64,000 nt of DNA from Phymorhynchus buccinoides. Lineage: Eukaryota; Mollusca; Gastropoda; Neogastropoda; Raphitomidae. Shown piece after piece: positions 34,013 through 46,571 of the stretch. Every line of letters begins with the position of its first letter. Within the stretch, counting starts at the first letter, position 1. Below the pieces are notes generated by a model. That model was given only the letters and a program-made list of their open reading frames with translations, was not told where the DNA came from and searched no databases. The stretch is from the NCBI GenBank assembly GCA_017654935.2, contig CM065710.1:33874132-33938131 (forward strand), read 5' to 3'. Position numbers and translations under genes: made by a program.

Positions 34013-34870
34013 CAACAAGGAGAGAGAGAGAGACTCAAAACTCAAGAATACTTCATTATCTCATAAAGAGAATTTATGTTCTGGCATGGCATCAAATCAC
34101 AAACATTTAAGAAGATAATATTAAATAAACAAACACATAGAATTTTAAATAGCATGTAAAGTGGAGAATAATTTTTTGGTACTATAACAATGCATCTGTA
34201 CATCTCATAATTATATAATAATACAGACCTAATTATAACATAATACATCACATAAAAGCGATGGGATAAAATGAAAAAGAACGCTGGCGTTTATATCCAA
34301 GTTGGATTATGGCAGCGTCGACCCATCAAGAAGATCAAGAACATTTCACATTAAAAATTTTTTTTTAAAAAAAACAAAAAAAACCACACATTTCGATACA
34401 ATCAAATAAAAGTTTAAAAGGTATATATGATAGGCCTACACGCAGAGACGGAAAGAGAGGGAAGGGGAGGCAGAGAATATCAACAAATATCAAATATCAA
34501 CAACAGCACAACAAACAACGGAAAATGTGCGCGCACACCCTTCCCTCACCCACTACATACAGCATGCAAACACTCATCCAGAGAGAGAGGTGGGGAGTGG
34601 AGGTGGAAGAGAGAGAGTGAGAATGAAGGGAGGGAGCGAGCAGAGAGAGAGAGAGAGAGGGGGGGGGGGGGAGGGAGAGAGAGGGCACACTTCTCTATCA
34701 CTCACCAAGATCGCTTAGCACACACATACTGCCATTCACTCAGAAACACATTCATTTGTTCAGCAGAGAGATGGAGACTGGGATGCAAACTGTTTCTTGT
34801 TCGGAGGGTCCTGAATTTGGGGGTGCGGTAGCGCCTTCCAGAGGGTAGGAGCTCGAAATATTGACTGAGT
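34013..34870 (-). mobile_element. LINE C-terminus and 3' UTR, degraded, unit II
   Basis: Minus-strand frame LLPSGRRYRTPKFRTLRTRN at 34,790-34,855, a LINE ORF2 C-terminal signature. A one-base shift from the family's usual pattern follows it. The remainder to 34,013 is the 3' UTR, which is collinear with 3,179-4,130. A GA/G-rich patch lies at 34,600-34,680. Confidence 0.5.
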
Positions 34871-35289
34871 CCATGACTGCTGTCGGTGGCTATCACTCGC
34901 GCCTTTCCTTTCACTCGTCGCTCGTAGGCAACACATTCATACATTCTTGTCTCACTCCCACAATCTTGCTGCAGACATTCACCGTTTTGCTCAACACATT
35001 CTTATTTTTCACACTGCAAGAGAGAGAGAGAGAGAGAGAAGACGAGAGAGAGGAGAGAGAGAGAGAGAGAGAGAGAGATAGGGCGGGGGGGGTATGTGCA
35101 TATGTGCTTAATTTATATGACTTTTTTCCAGTCACCATTTGTTTTGTTACATACATGAATTGCTCTTTCCTCTCTGCCATCGCAAAGTATGGGCAATATT
35201 ACTACGACCAACACAAAAGTATTATAGACTCTCGTATTTTTTACTTCTGCTCGACACTTAAATTAAGGAACAAAAAGAACTCAATTAGT
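34871..35289. other. Unit flank with GA microsatellite
   Basis: Non-coding sequence matching 4,131-4,600, with a GA array at 35,018-35,082. The long T run of unit I is absent. Confidence 0.5.
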
Positions 35290-35790
35290 CTTGCAGTCCA
35301 CAGCAAGCCCTGCAACTCCATCCGCAGCAAGCTTGTTACCCCCAAAGACAAGACCGACAAGCTCGACTAGTCGGGAGTCGTCTACCGCATTGATTGCGGA
35401 GACTGTGACAAGGGGGTCATACATTGGGGAGACAGAAAGGATGCCTCAGGAAGAGAGTCACGGAGCACAGAAGGGATACGTCACCGGTTGCGTCCCACAT
35501 GGCCAACTACGACCACCGGTTCTCACCCGACAACATCTCTGTACTGGACCAAGACATCAGAAAAGATGGTTCCAGAGATGGGTGAAGGAGGCCATCTACA
35601 TTACAGCCGCCAAGCCCACACTGAACCGTGACTGTGGGAGACACACCTTGCCCGCGGCTTATTCTTCCCAGGTTCAGTCATGCGCCGTGGTTGCAGCCTT
35701 GAGCTGTACTCACGATCGTGTGCACTGAACCGCCAGTGGCCTCTCAGCAGACGACGCTGACGAAGGGAGCGCGACGCCCCGGAAAGCTCC
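35290..35790 (+). mobile_element. GIY-YIG endonuclease remnant of a Penelope-like retroelement, unit II
   Basis: The better copy. KDKTDKLD, a stop, then GVVYRIDCGDCDKG, and after a frameshift the bases for YIGETER (tacattggggagacagaaag). Downstream are WFQ..VKEAIYITAAKPTL and NRDCGRHTLPAAYSS. The order and spacing fit the GIY-YIG module that Penelope-like elements carry at the C-terminus. Frameshifts make it inactive. It lies just left of the foldback element. Confidence 0.65.
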
Positions 35791-35892
35791 GAGGTGAGCC
35801 TATACTTTAGCTGAGTGAAACTGTTTTGAAATTCGTTTTATCATGTCAATTAGTCTTGCAATCATGTACCTGTACTAGTGTATAGGTTAGAC

Positions 35893-37599
35893 GGCAGTGG
35901 CTATTCTACCCTCTAGTGGAAAAATAGAACTCAGGCTATTTTCCCTCACACTTTTGTCTGTCTCTCTGTTTATCTTTTTTCTGTTTGTCTTTCTCTCTCT
36001 CTATGTCTCTGTCTGTCTCTCTCTCTGTGTCTCTCTTTCTCTGTCTGTGCCTTTGTCTCTCTTTCTGTCTCTCTCTTTGTTGGTCTTTATCTTTCTCTCT
36101 CTGTCTCTGTTTAATATATGTCTCTGTCTTTCTATCTATATGTCTCTCTCTCTGTCTCTCTATCTATGCCTCTCTCTCTCCCTGTCTCTCTCACTCTCTC
36201 TCTCTCTCTGTGTCTGTCTCTGTCTTTCTGTATTTCTTTTGTCTGTGTCTCTCTCTCTGTCTTTCTTTATCTGTGTGTCTCTGTCTCTCTGTCTCAGACT
36301 GTCTCTATTTCAGGCTCTTTCTGCCTATCTGTGTATGTCTCACTCTCTGTCTCTGTTTCTTATTCTCTCTGTGTGTGTCTCAGTCTCTGTCTCTTTATGC
36401 TTTCTCTTTCTGACTCTGTAACTCTGTGTCTTTCTCTCTGTGTGTCTCTCTCTCTCTCTGTCTCTCTCTATGTATGTCTGTCCTTCACTGTCTCTGTTTC
36501 TCTCTGTCTCTATATGTCTGTCTCTCTCTCTGTATGTCTGTTTCTGTCTGTTTCTCTCTGTCACTGTCTGCACAGTTGTACAGCTATGGGAGATACAAAC
36601 CATGAGATTCAGAGAGACACCATAGAGTGAGACATAGAAATAGACAGAGAGAGAGAGAGTCTGAAATGGAGACAGAGACAGAGAGAAAGAGGTACAAAGA
36701 CAGTGAGAGACAAAGACATAGAGAGAGAGAGAGAGACACACAGCGAAAGAAAGAAAGACAAGGATAGAGAAGGAGAGAGACACAAACACACACAAAAGAG
36801 AGACAGGCAGACACAGAAGAGATAGAAAGATAGAGAGGGACAAAGGCACAGAGAGAGAGAAAGAGATAGACACAGAGACACACATGCAGAGAGAGAGAGA
36901 GAGAGTCACACAGTGAGAGAAAGACAAAGAAAAAAAACAGACAGACAGATAGGACAATGAGAGAGACAGAGGGACATAGAAAGAGAGACACAGACACAGA
37001 GAGAAAGAAAGATGGGGAGAGGACAGAGAGAGAGGGAGAAAGAGAGAGAGACAGAGATACACAGAAAATGACAGGGACAGAGAAAGACACAGAGAAAGAG
37101 AACGCCAAAGAGAGAAACACAAAGAGATACACTGACACATAGAGAGAGAAAGATATACAGAGAGAAACTGAAATTCAAACTGAGAGAGAGAGATAGAGAG
37201 ACAGAGAGAGAGAGAATACGAATAGGAATACGAATGTTTAATGAGGGTAAACGGATAAGCTCAAGCTTCTTTACACCATGCCCTCGAGGGGAAAAAGAAA
37301 AGCCAAATAACAAGAAAAGGAAAACAAAAAGAAAGTAAAAAATGCATAACAAGAATAGAAAATAACAACAGGCATGTTTACAGTAAATTGAAGAACATGC
37401 GAAAAAATAATTCAAGCTCAAACGAAGAGCTCGTTCACGTACTCGCACACACAACAAAAACATTCAGTATATCCTATAACTATACCAAAACAAGCATACC
37501 TAGTCTCTCGTGGTGTGTTCGAACACACATGTGCAAATACGCTCATGGTCCAATGATAGAACACAATACACTAATAACCCCACGTTATAGAGAATTCAT

Positions 37600-37680
<81 letters not shown>

Positions 37681-37800
37681 GAGAGAGAGACAGAGACAGA
37701 CAGACAGTGAGGGAAAACAGCTGGAGTTCGGATTGTCCCTCATGAGGATAAAAATAGCCTGAATTCTATTTTTTCATCTAGAGGGTAAATAGCCACTGCC
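35893..37800. mobile_element. Large foldback element, unit II copy
   Basis: The terminal arms of about 60 bases are inverted repeats (left ggcagtggctattctaccct; right end agccactgcc at 37,800). Inside: a TCTG-type pyrimidine arm (35,946-36,575), a centre with cagctatgggagatacaaac, a CAGA-type purine arm (36,605-37,220), then about 500 bases including a retroelement-like end (37,205-37,400), an AT run and a GA array. It lacks the 549-base insert of the unit I copy. Long Leu/Ser frames inside are artefacts of composition. Confidence 0.6.
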
Positions 37801-37917
37801 TTTTGGAACGACTGCAGTTTTCTTGGAACATCCTTGATGTAAACTTTCCTTTTTTGGAACAAATGCAGTTTTCTTGGAACACCCTTTCAGTCAATGGTAA
37901 TTCGCTTTATAATCAAT

Positions 37918-37972
<55 letters not shown>

Positions 37973-38806
37973 CCCTAATCTCCACGTATTGGTTGCTTTC
38001 AGTTTCCTTTCTAAGCCGTAGATAACAGGCTCGACAGAAGTAGGAGATCGGTATGATGGCCTAACCCCCCCCCCCCCCCCCCCCACCCCCCCCCCACACA
38101 CACACACACGTGAAGATACGCGGAGGGCTTTTGTTGCAAATAGTTCCCCCACCTTCCGAAAGTCCTTTGCTTGTAGCTTCCTTTAATCCGTCAATCTCTT
38201 TGACTCTGCCTTTTCCATTTGCTAGCTATCTTGCTTCTGTTTTTTTTTTTTTTTTCCCTAACCGGTCCACTCTCCTGCCTTTGTTTTCACAAAACACCTT
38301 TCAAAGATGCTTCTCCAGAAGAGGACGGACATGCTGGGCCTGTGGGGGGGGTGGTTCTTGGTTAGGCACATAACGCCAGCATGACGCATCTGCAAGCATG
38401 TGATAGGAAACTGTCAGAGTGATCAACAAGAAAAGAGAAGAAAGAAAGGTCGGAACATATTTGAGGTTTCGGGACCAACACTCGAAAAAGAGGAGACTTC
38501 CTTCTTGGAAGATTTTCTAATGTCCAGCTCTCCTTAGAGTTTCTTATCACTAAAACAGGCCAATACTTGTTGCGAGCTTCGGGACTAAGAGAAGTTGATG
38601 TTTTTTAAAGGAGAGGTTTTGCTAACCAAGTTTTAATAAATAGTCAGCATACAAAATATGAAAAATGATTTAATGCTTCTTTAACACAAGGTACGATACC
38701 ATAATTTCAAGGAAATTAAGCAAATGTCAAGGACACTAAGCACTAGCGAAGTATCAATATCTGATTGGTTACCAGGCCTCTGAAAATAAACATGTTCATG
38801 ATGCAA
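37801..38806 (-). pseudogene. A2 3' flank with disrupted candidate tail exon
   Basis: A 60-base duplication (ttggaacgactgcag and ttggaacaaatgcag versions, 37,803-37,890), a TCAA array (37,910-37,975), then the frame SPTSVEPVIYGLERKLKATN on the minus strand. About 230 bases with a 30-base C-rich run (38,065-38,095) and a T run follow, then PACPSSSGEASLK. A G run of 8 (38,344-38,351) breaks the exon start relative to 16,727-16,908. No continuous frame survives. Confidence 0.4.
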
Positions 38807-41800
38807 TCATTTATAATCAAGAACGTCCGTGTGTGACTGCAGCCATGTTAAAAGTTCCTTTCTGTGAGATTTCCTGCACTTTTCTGCAATAGTGTTGAAC
38901 GTGTACATGAACGGGTTGATAGCAGAGTTTAAGGGTAACACGAGTATCGCCAGGGTCACGTTTAGTTCACCAGGAATAGGAGTGTCCCCCAAGGCTAAGA
39001 TACCACACCCCCCCCCCCCCCCCACACAGACCAATGGGAAACCAGCACATGAAATCAGTGAGTGCTACAGTTATCAGCCGTTGGGCTATTGTCAAGTCAC
39101 GTGACACTTTGGTGCTGTTGGTTTTCAGTGCATTCTTCTGCACTGACCAGTAGATGAAGGCTTGACTGGCAGAGATGAACAAGAACAAAGTAAAGTTAAG
39201 TACAATCATCACACCGAAGGAGTATGTTCTTCCTTCGAACTCTTGCCGTGTGACTGGGAGTGGGATACAGATGCCTGTCTGGCTGTAGAACTCCCAATGG
39301 GATGTCATCGGTAGTAGAGGCAGCAGAGCCAGAAGCCAGCCAACCAGCCAGGCGAAGACGCAAAGCACCGTTGCTGCTCTTTTATCAAATCGTACGTCGC
39401 TGAAAGGAAAGCGAAGGACAATGAACCGGTCTAATGTAATAAAACAGATCATAAATGCTGACACCTCACTGGACAACAGAGACAGAAAGCCAGCCGCATT
39501 ACAGGTTAGACTGCTTTTCCAGGTGTCGTCAAAGTGAAGGTACCTGCCACGGTAACGGTCATCGGCCACGCCTATAAAGATCAAATAGACCCCCATCAGA
39601 AAGTCAGCCATGGTAAGATTGGTGACAAACACACCAAAGCCACCGGGAGAGGTCATGCGTTTTGAACATAAACGTGCGCACAAACAGAAGACGTTTCCTG
39701 TCAGAGACAGGCATGCAATCAGCCACAAAACCCCACGATATGTCCACGATTGAAGCAGGTCTCTGCAAGAGGAAATCTCATCTTTAGGAGCGAAGCAAAA
39801 AGAACTGTCAAATCTGTCTGGAAGTATTTCACCACAACAAAGCTTGTAGTTATCTGCAGTTATGAACTGTACATGAAGTAACCCTTTGAAAATGTCAGCT
39901 GGGAAGATTTGAACAGGGCTTCCATGCATGTATATTTCACTCAGCATCGGAGTGAACTGCAAACCTTTATGACCGACTGTGTGAATGGAAGTAAACGTCA
40001 AATTGATTGTCTGTAAATGAGAAAACTGCGCTAGTACCTTGGGATGAAACTCTGTTAAATTAGCGCAAAATGATAAATCTATTGATGTCAGTGTGCTGAG
40101 CTCAGTGCCAAACGAGATATCAGAGTGTAATGAGACCAGTGGGTTGTGACGCAGCAACAATAACCTAAGATTCTCTAATAGAAGGAAAGAAGTCACGTTA
40201 ACTCGTTGAAGTCTGTTGTCACTGAGGTCCAGAAACCTCAGATTCAGCAAAGACACCTGTGGTACCTGTGTCAGTGAACAGTGGACCAGAATCAGGTGCA
40301 TGAGGTAGTCATTACGACTGACATCTGACATCGTCATGCCAGAGCCTGTGGCATTCAAAGAGCGAAGCTGTGTGAAGGGGGCTGCGGAGAAAGGCTGGGA
40401 GCACAGGAAGGCATCCCCTTGACAAAGACACCCCCGAGGACAGGTGAGGTCACAGGTCAGCTCGTCATCACGAAGCACGCAGTGCGGCCAGCCGTCACAC
40501 AGGTTATCAAGATGGACACACAGTTTGGACAGTCTGCACCGGAAAAACCCTGGACATTGGAGATCCTGGCATCCTTCTTCATCTGCGTGGTCCAGACAAT
40601 CGTGCATCCCATTGCACCTTGTGTAGGCAGGGAGACAGTCAGTATATTCGCTGGGACAACGATAGTGACTGTTGGGACATGACTCGTTCATACCCATTGC
40701 ATGTAGCACAAATAAACGATGGCCATCAAAATTGATAAGAGCATTAGATTTAATGCAGTTACTTACTATAGTCGCAAAACATTGAAGCAATATACAATGA
40801 TCTTCATCTGATTGGTCTTGACAATTGGACACCCTGTTGCACACGTTCTTAACATCTAAGCACTGACCATTTCTGCAGGTAAACCTGTGATGGCAATCTG
40901 GATGTATACAGAAGCTTTCATCACTGTCATCTGAACAATCGTTGTTAAAATCACAAATTAAGGTGAACGACAGTGTAGCCGAATCGTCTATACAAGTGAA
41001 CTCTGGTACTACAGAAACGTATGCACCTGTTGATGGAAAAGGGTAAATGTGGGATGAGTGATTAGAGAAATAACAAAGGGACGTCTGAGGCTCCCCACAA
41101 ACTGAATAGACAGCAGAACCACATGAAAGAAAAGTCAGGGTAACGTGGCCTGAAGGGCACACAGTAAATGAATGTCTTTCTTTGGGCTGTAAAGCCTGTA
41201 AGCTGGTGAAGGAAATTACATTTCTTTTTGAATAATTGTCACCACTTTGAGTTTTCCGAATTTCACACATAACCCCAAAGGAATTTGGTTCAAACGTTCT
41301 CGAACAACTTAGATATTTAAATCCGTTGTCCGTAACAGCTACACAATATTTGTCTGAAACTGTATAACGTCCCATGGCACACCATAAATGATAAAGAACA
41401 GTTCTGTCATTTAATACGCTAGCCATTCTATACATATTTGTAAAAGAAGTCTCATATTTGCGTTCTCCAACCAAAACATGGCCATATCTATGAAGCATTC
41501 TTGTAACATTTCTAAACCAGTGGGTCCATGTGTTGACCATGCAGGAAGGATAGTTCAATATACCCCCTAACGAACGACAATATTCATCGCCTGCTTCATG
41601 GATGTACCTTTCTGTGCTTTCAAATCCCTGGAGACGCCAGACAACTGTGTAGCAACGACCACAGGCTGCTATCAACCCTTGACACTGTGGACTGCTGAAA
41701 GGACAGTCCCCTGTCTCATCCCTCCCACCGGCACATTCTGTCCTCAGGTTACATTCAACATGGTGCTCAAAAACGGAATAGTGCTTACCAGAACAGTTCC

Positions 41801-42208
41801 ATAGACGATTCTTTGATGGTTTGGGTTTTTCAGACTCAGAGAAATAAGTGAAAAATAACTGGAAACAACTCCCTGATTTGCATTCACCAGCTTTGACATT
41901 CACACTGAGTTTTGTGGAATTGTATAAATGTGCAAAGTTCGATTCCAAACTTGCTCTGTTCCAGATTTCTTTAAGCTGTTTGTTCGAATTCTTGTTATGG
42001 GTATCATGGCTGTACACTTTAATAGTCAACAGGTGTGGAGCTATTGATTTAAAGCTGAGCATAACTGCTACATGATTTGTACCTGTTATTGTCTTCCATA
42101 ACCTAGGGGGTCCCTTGTGACTGCTATTGTGACCCACAGTCACGTATCCTGATGATGGTGACTTCATCACAACTTCTAGGTGCTCTGTTCCTTCTTGCAC
42201 ATGTAATC
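38807..42208 (-). CDS. A2: GRL101-like receptor type A, frame broken by a C run in helix 6/7
   Basis: Same architecture as A1: CUB-like, LDLa, lectin-like, four further LDLa, LRRs, seven helices. The frame is open from the splice acceptor (exon from 42,208) to about 39,020. There, 16 C plus three bases (39,008-39,026) stand in place of A1's four-base spacer, shifting the frame between helices 6 and 7. The last 69 codons (39,005-38,807) continue in another frame to the same stop. Removing the C run alone would restore the frame, and A0 has no such run, so I treat this as a likely sequence artefact. Relative to A1: 23 differences in 95 residues of the lectin-like module, about 4 in the preceding 222, about 23 in the remaining 730. 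The LDLa Cys lost in A1 is present here. Confidence 0.75.
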
Positions 42209-43729
42209 CTGTGTTAAGTGCACCAAGTAATGTAAAACAATAAATTAATTATAACCCATCTACCAATCAACTCACTTACCTTGCAGAGACGTTAGAAATG
42301 CAAACACAGTAGATCAAAATTAATTATATGCAAGAGCCCTCGATCTGAAGAATCAACAGAACGACGGGTACTAGTTATGTGAATATTATGGCATATTAAA
42401 ATCAACATGGTAGAGGGGAGGTAGGACTATACTAGCAGAGACAAGAGATACATTTCTATGAAGCCCGTTTGTTGCGACTTAACACTGGGGGCCCTTATCA
42501 AACGTGCCAAAAATATGTGCAAGCACAAAACACCCGTCGTTTTATGATAGTTTCTTTTTTTAATTTACCTTAAAGTACTCAGACTATTAAGATCCAATGA
42601 AGAGGGTGAGCCATAAGGATCTAAAACAATGTCAAGCATAGATATCGTCTACCAGTCTTGCTCACAATTTAATAGGGAAGGGGCACGTAAGTTCAAAGAA
42701 AAAATATTAATATGCTCACCAATTTGCCACCAAGTTTCAAAAGAGATCCCAGAATACATTTTGTTCTTCATTGCATATTCGAAACGAAGTAATTGTCTGT
42801 AGTGTTCCAGAAAATACTATGGACATTTGTTTGCAGTGACCTCTTGCCTATGTTGTGGCAGCTATGTTTGTTGTCCTAAGGTGGGTGGTGAAAATAGTTT
42901 CCCTCTGGAGTCACTAAAGTAATGAGTGTGAGCAAACATATTGATTACAGCAGTTGTTTTGCTTGTGCTCTGGGACTAGAACAAACCAGGTTGATGTATT
43001 TGATGAAAGCATCCTTCCATGGACTGAAGCTTGGAATTCTACGAATAAAACAATTATAAAACCATTTGCATGCCAGATCACGCAGGTAGAGAAAAATACG
43101 TCTATCTTTTCACATAGTGACACGTTAGTTTAACGGCCACCTAGTGACTGCGAGTGAACCGGTCGTTATGATAAACTTTTTTTCGTTTAATTTTTAGTCT
43201 CTAATTAATTTTAGACATTTACCGCTGTATCTATTTTAATGTTTCTCCACTCACTCACCACATCTACGTCAACAGTCAGCGAAGAGGGGGCAGGATATGT
43301 GGTTTTATCACCACCCTAAGAACTAACAACTGGGAAAGTATTTTTTTACATTTCATTTAGCATTTTTCATAGACCAGAAAGGGTTATAATGGATGAGTCA
43401 TTTCTGACACTCCAGTTACGTTCTCGTTTTTTGAAAGCCACAAATAATTGATTTCGCTGTGCATTTGTAAATTATGAGAAACGAGCAAAGGGCCCTGTTC
43501 AGCACACGAATCAATAAGTAGTTTAGTCATTAAAACATTTATCTTTTTTAGGCTGAACGTTCGTATTGCCCATATACTGTTTTAAAAATACCCTACCACA
43601 AAATTGAAAGGCCATACCTATGCTAAGGCAACTTGTTTTGTCTATGATATCATTATTTTTTTTAAACAATCCTGCCATGCAACTAATGGATGAATCTTGA
43701 AAAATGTGTAGTCAGATAAGAAAGAATGT
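42209..43729. other. A2-B2 intergenic region with an insertion-rich patch
   Basis: Collinear with 11,747-13,039. From about 42,325 to 43,405 it differs from that copy almost only by extra bases, scattered every 5-15 positions, while both edges are near-identical. This is the pattern of uncorrected long-read sequence, so features here should not be trusted. The candidate A2 intron is 42,209-42,279. Confidence 0.7.
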
Positions 43730-44099
43730 CTTAGGCATTAAAGGTACTTTTATAGTCACAGAGGCTTCTCTCTAAAATTCGGGTTGCTCCCACCTGGAGA
43801 GAACGTCGCAGCTAGAGGAGCTCCACCCATTTTTTTCGGCATGACATAATTTTTTGTGTAACTGATGAGGAAGGAAAGGGTGGTGATAAATGTTGACCAA
43901 ATGACAACTTTTTCAGTGCCACTAGATTTAACGTGTGCTAAGTGCATGAGCACATGATACCTCGGTTTATCGTCTCATCCGAAAAAAACTCCACGTTCAG
44001 ACCGTAAGGCCTAGTTCAAAGTGAGAGGGGAAAAAACCTGTACCAAAGTTCGAACTCGGGTTTACTTGACAAAAAGCGAACGCGCTACCACTGTGCCAC
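43730..44099 (-). mobile_element. tRNA-derived SINE of molluscan type, unit II copy
   Basis: Same insertion as 13,040-13,402. Here the B-box is better preserved (minus strand gagttcgaactttg), and the A-box-like segment reads TGGTAGCGCG. The central ggatgagacgataaaccgag block is intact. Its presence here and in unit I, but not beside B1, orders the duplications. Confidence 0.7.
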
Positions 44100-44157
44100 A
44101 ATACATCATTGGGTAATTGTTTATTTAAGGAATAAATTTTTTCAAAAAAAAAAAACT

Positions 44158-46539
44158 TTACTTACTCATTTGTGGCTTTCTTTCTTGGCCTGCAATTAGA
44201 TGCTTGAAGGTTTCCAATAGTTTTGTTTCCCGGGCCTGGGCTCTTTTCAGTACTGCCACAGTCCACAAGAAGAGAAGGGGTTTGAGTGCAGAGTTTAAGG
44301 GAAACATGAGCACAACCATGACGCTATACACGTGGACAAGCCCACTGATACCACTTATAGCCATTGTTACTACCAGACCAAAGGACAGCCAGCAAACAAT
44401 GTCTGTAAAAGCTACGCTGACCATGAGGTGAGCTGAAGTGTACACCAGTCGCGTGCTAGGATGAAGGGCAATGCGATACTTTGGTACGTTTCTGTAGGAG
44501 ACACATTGACAAGTTGTGATGACCCAGCATGCAATATTGTTGGTCGCTACCACAACGATAAACCATCCACGGACAGGTGTTGATGTGTCGTGTTGGAATA
44601 AAGCCAGACGACATAGGCCGGATTGATTATCGAGGCCCAAGTGGGACAATCCAGGGAGGAAGGGGGTCATTGACAACAGAGCACTGACACACCATGCGAG
44701 TGAACAAACCCCAGCCATGGACTGTTTGGTAAATGCTTGAATTCCTGCAGGAGAACTAAGAACAAGGGCGTGGTCTAGGCTGATGAGCGATGTGACCAGC
44801 ACTGATAATAAACTGGACAATAACCAAAGAAATCCGCTGAACTTGCACGTCACACTTTCAGTCCATTCCTTCTCTCTATAAATGTAGTTGCCGCAAAACA
44901 ATTTGTTGGCAGTTGATGTAATGGCAACGTGGCTTCCCATACAGAAATTAGCAAGCTGCAGATGAGTGAATGCCATCACAAAACTGCTTTTTATCTCTGT
45001 CTGTATTGTCCATAACAAGCCAAGGCATGAAAGGTTCCCTACAGTGGCGAATACACTGATCATCCAAAACAACATCCTGTACGGTTCTTTGGGTATCATT
45101 GTTTTGCAGGAGGGGAGAACTCTGTGGGGTGACTGACACCATGCAGGTTTGGTCTGATTAGGAAGTACATTGTCACAACAAAATCTGTAGCTTGGTGCAT
45201 AGATCGATTGTAAATGAACTGATCTCTGTATGAGATCAAAATGAACATTTTCTGCCGGATTCCCTCTTATATCCAGTTCCTTTAGTCGTGGCAAAGTCTT
45301 AAAACCGACCACTCCAATAGTGCTAATGAATGAGTAAGAGAGATTTAAGTATTCTACCTGAGGTAAGTATGGATAAAGTTCAGGGTTAAAGGCAGTGAGA
45401 CACGTTTCTGATATGTCTATTTGTTCAAGTTCATAGTGCACACGTCTTGCCTGTAACATTCTACCCACCATTTGCCTGATAGGATTATTTGCTAAATGTA
45501 ATGTTTTTAAATTGGACACCTCATAAAAAGCAGTCATATCAACAAGCTCTAAAAAGTTATTAGTAAGATTAATAACTAGCAAGTTTTGAAGTGCCACTAG
45601 AGAAACGTTTCGAAGAGAGCAATACGGCAAGCTCAGGTGAATAAGATAACCGTTTCTGGATAAATCTGTAAGTGACATGCCTGAGCTCTCAGCATTCAAG
45701 TAACGTAGTTGGGGAAAGAGTTGAGCAGGAAACGACTGTCTGCATACAAAGTAGTGACCTTGACACTGACAGCCCTCAGGGCAAGTGGCGTCACACATCA
45801 TTTCATCATCCTGTTGTGGACACTGACCCCAGCCATCACACAAGTGATCTTCATGCATGCAGACTGTGGAATCATGACATTGGTAGTAAAAATCCAGGAC
45901 ACATCTGTGTCCTGCAATCTTGTTCGTCCTCGCCATGAAGACAGTCAGAAAATCCATTGCATCGAGTGTAGAAAGGGAGACAGTACAGCCACCCAGCCGC
46001 ACAACGGTAATGGCTGTCAGGACACGAAGTGTCATCGGTCATCTGTTGTTGGGTGAAATAACCTGTCCCGTCTAAGTTGATGTAGACTCGTGTGTTTATA
46101 CTTTTGTCTGGAGCGTACACTACCCTGCCTGTTGTTTTCCCAGCCTCGTCAGAGTTATCCAGACAATCAGAGAAGTCATTGCAGGACTGGTCATGCGATA
46201 TGCATTGACCGTTAGTACACAGAAACATGTGACATGTCGGGTGGTTACAGAAAGATTCGTCGCCGCTGTCAGCACAATCCTGTTTGAAGTCACATACCTG
46301 GGTGTAATGAATCGCTTGGCCGTCTTCACACTTGAACGTAGCCGGTGTGTGTGTAACTTCTTTCAAAGGAATACCATTGTGGTTGCGTGAAGTGCTGATA
46401 TTAAAGATGACTGGGAGCGTACGGTTTGAGCTTGGACTACTTTCTGCACTAGGTTTAACCATGCATGGGAGAAATGTGTGAATTATGTACTTGTCTGCGA
46501 CAAACCCAAAATATTTGTTGTGTTGGTGAAACGATGATT

Positions 46540-46571
<32 letters not shown>

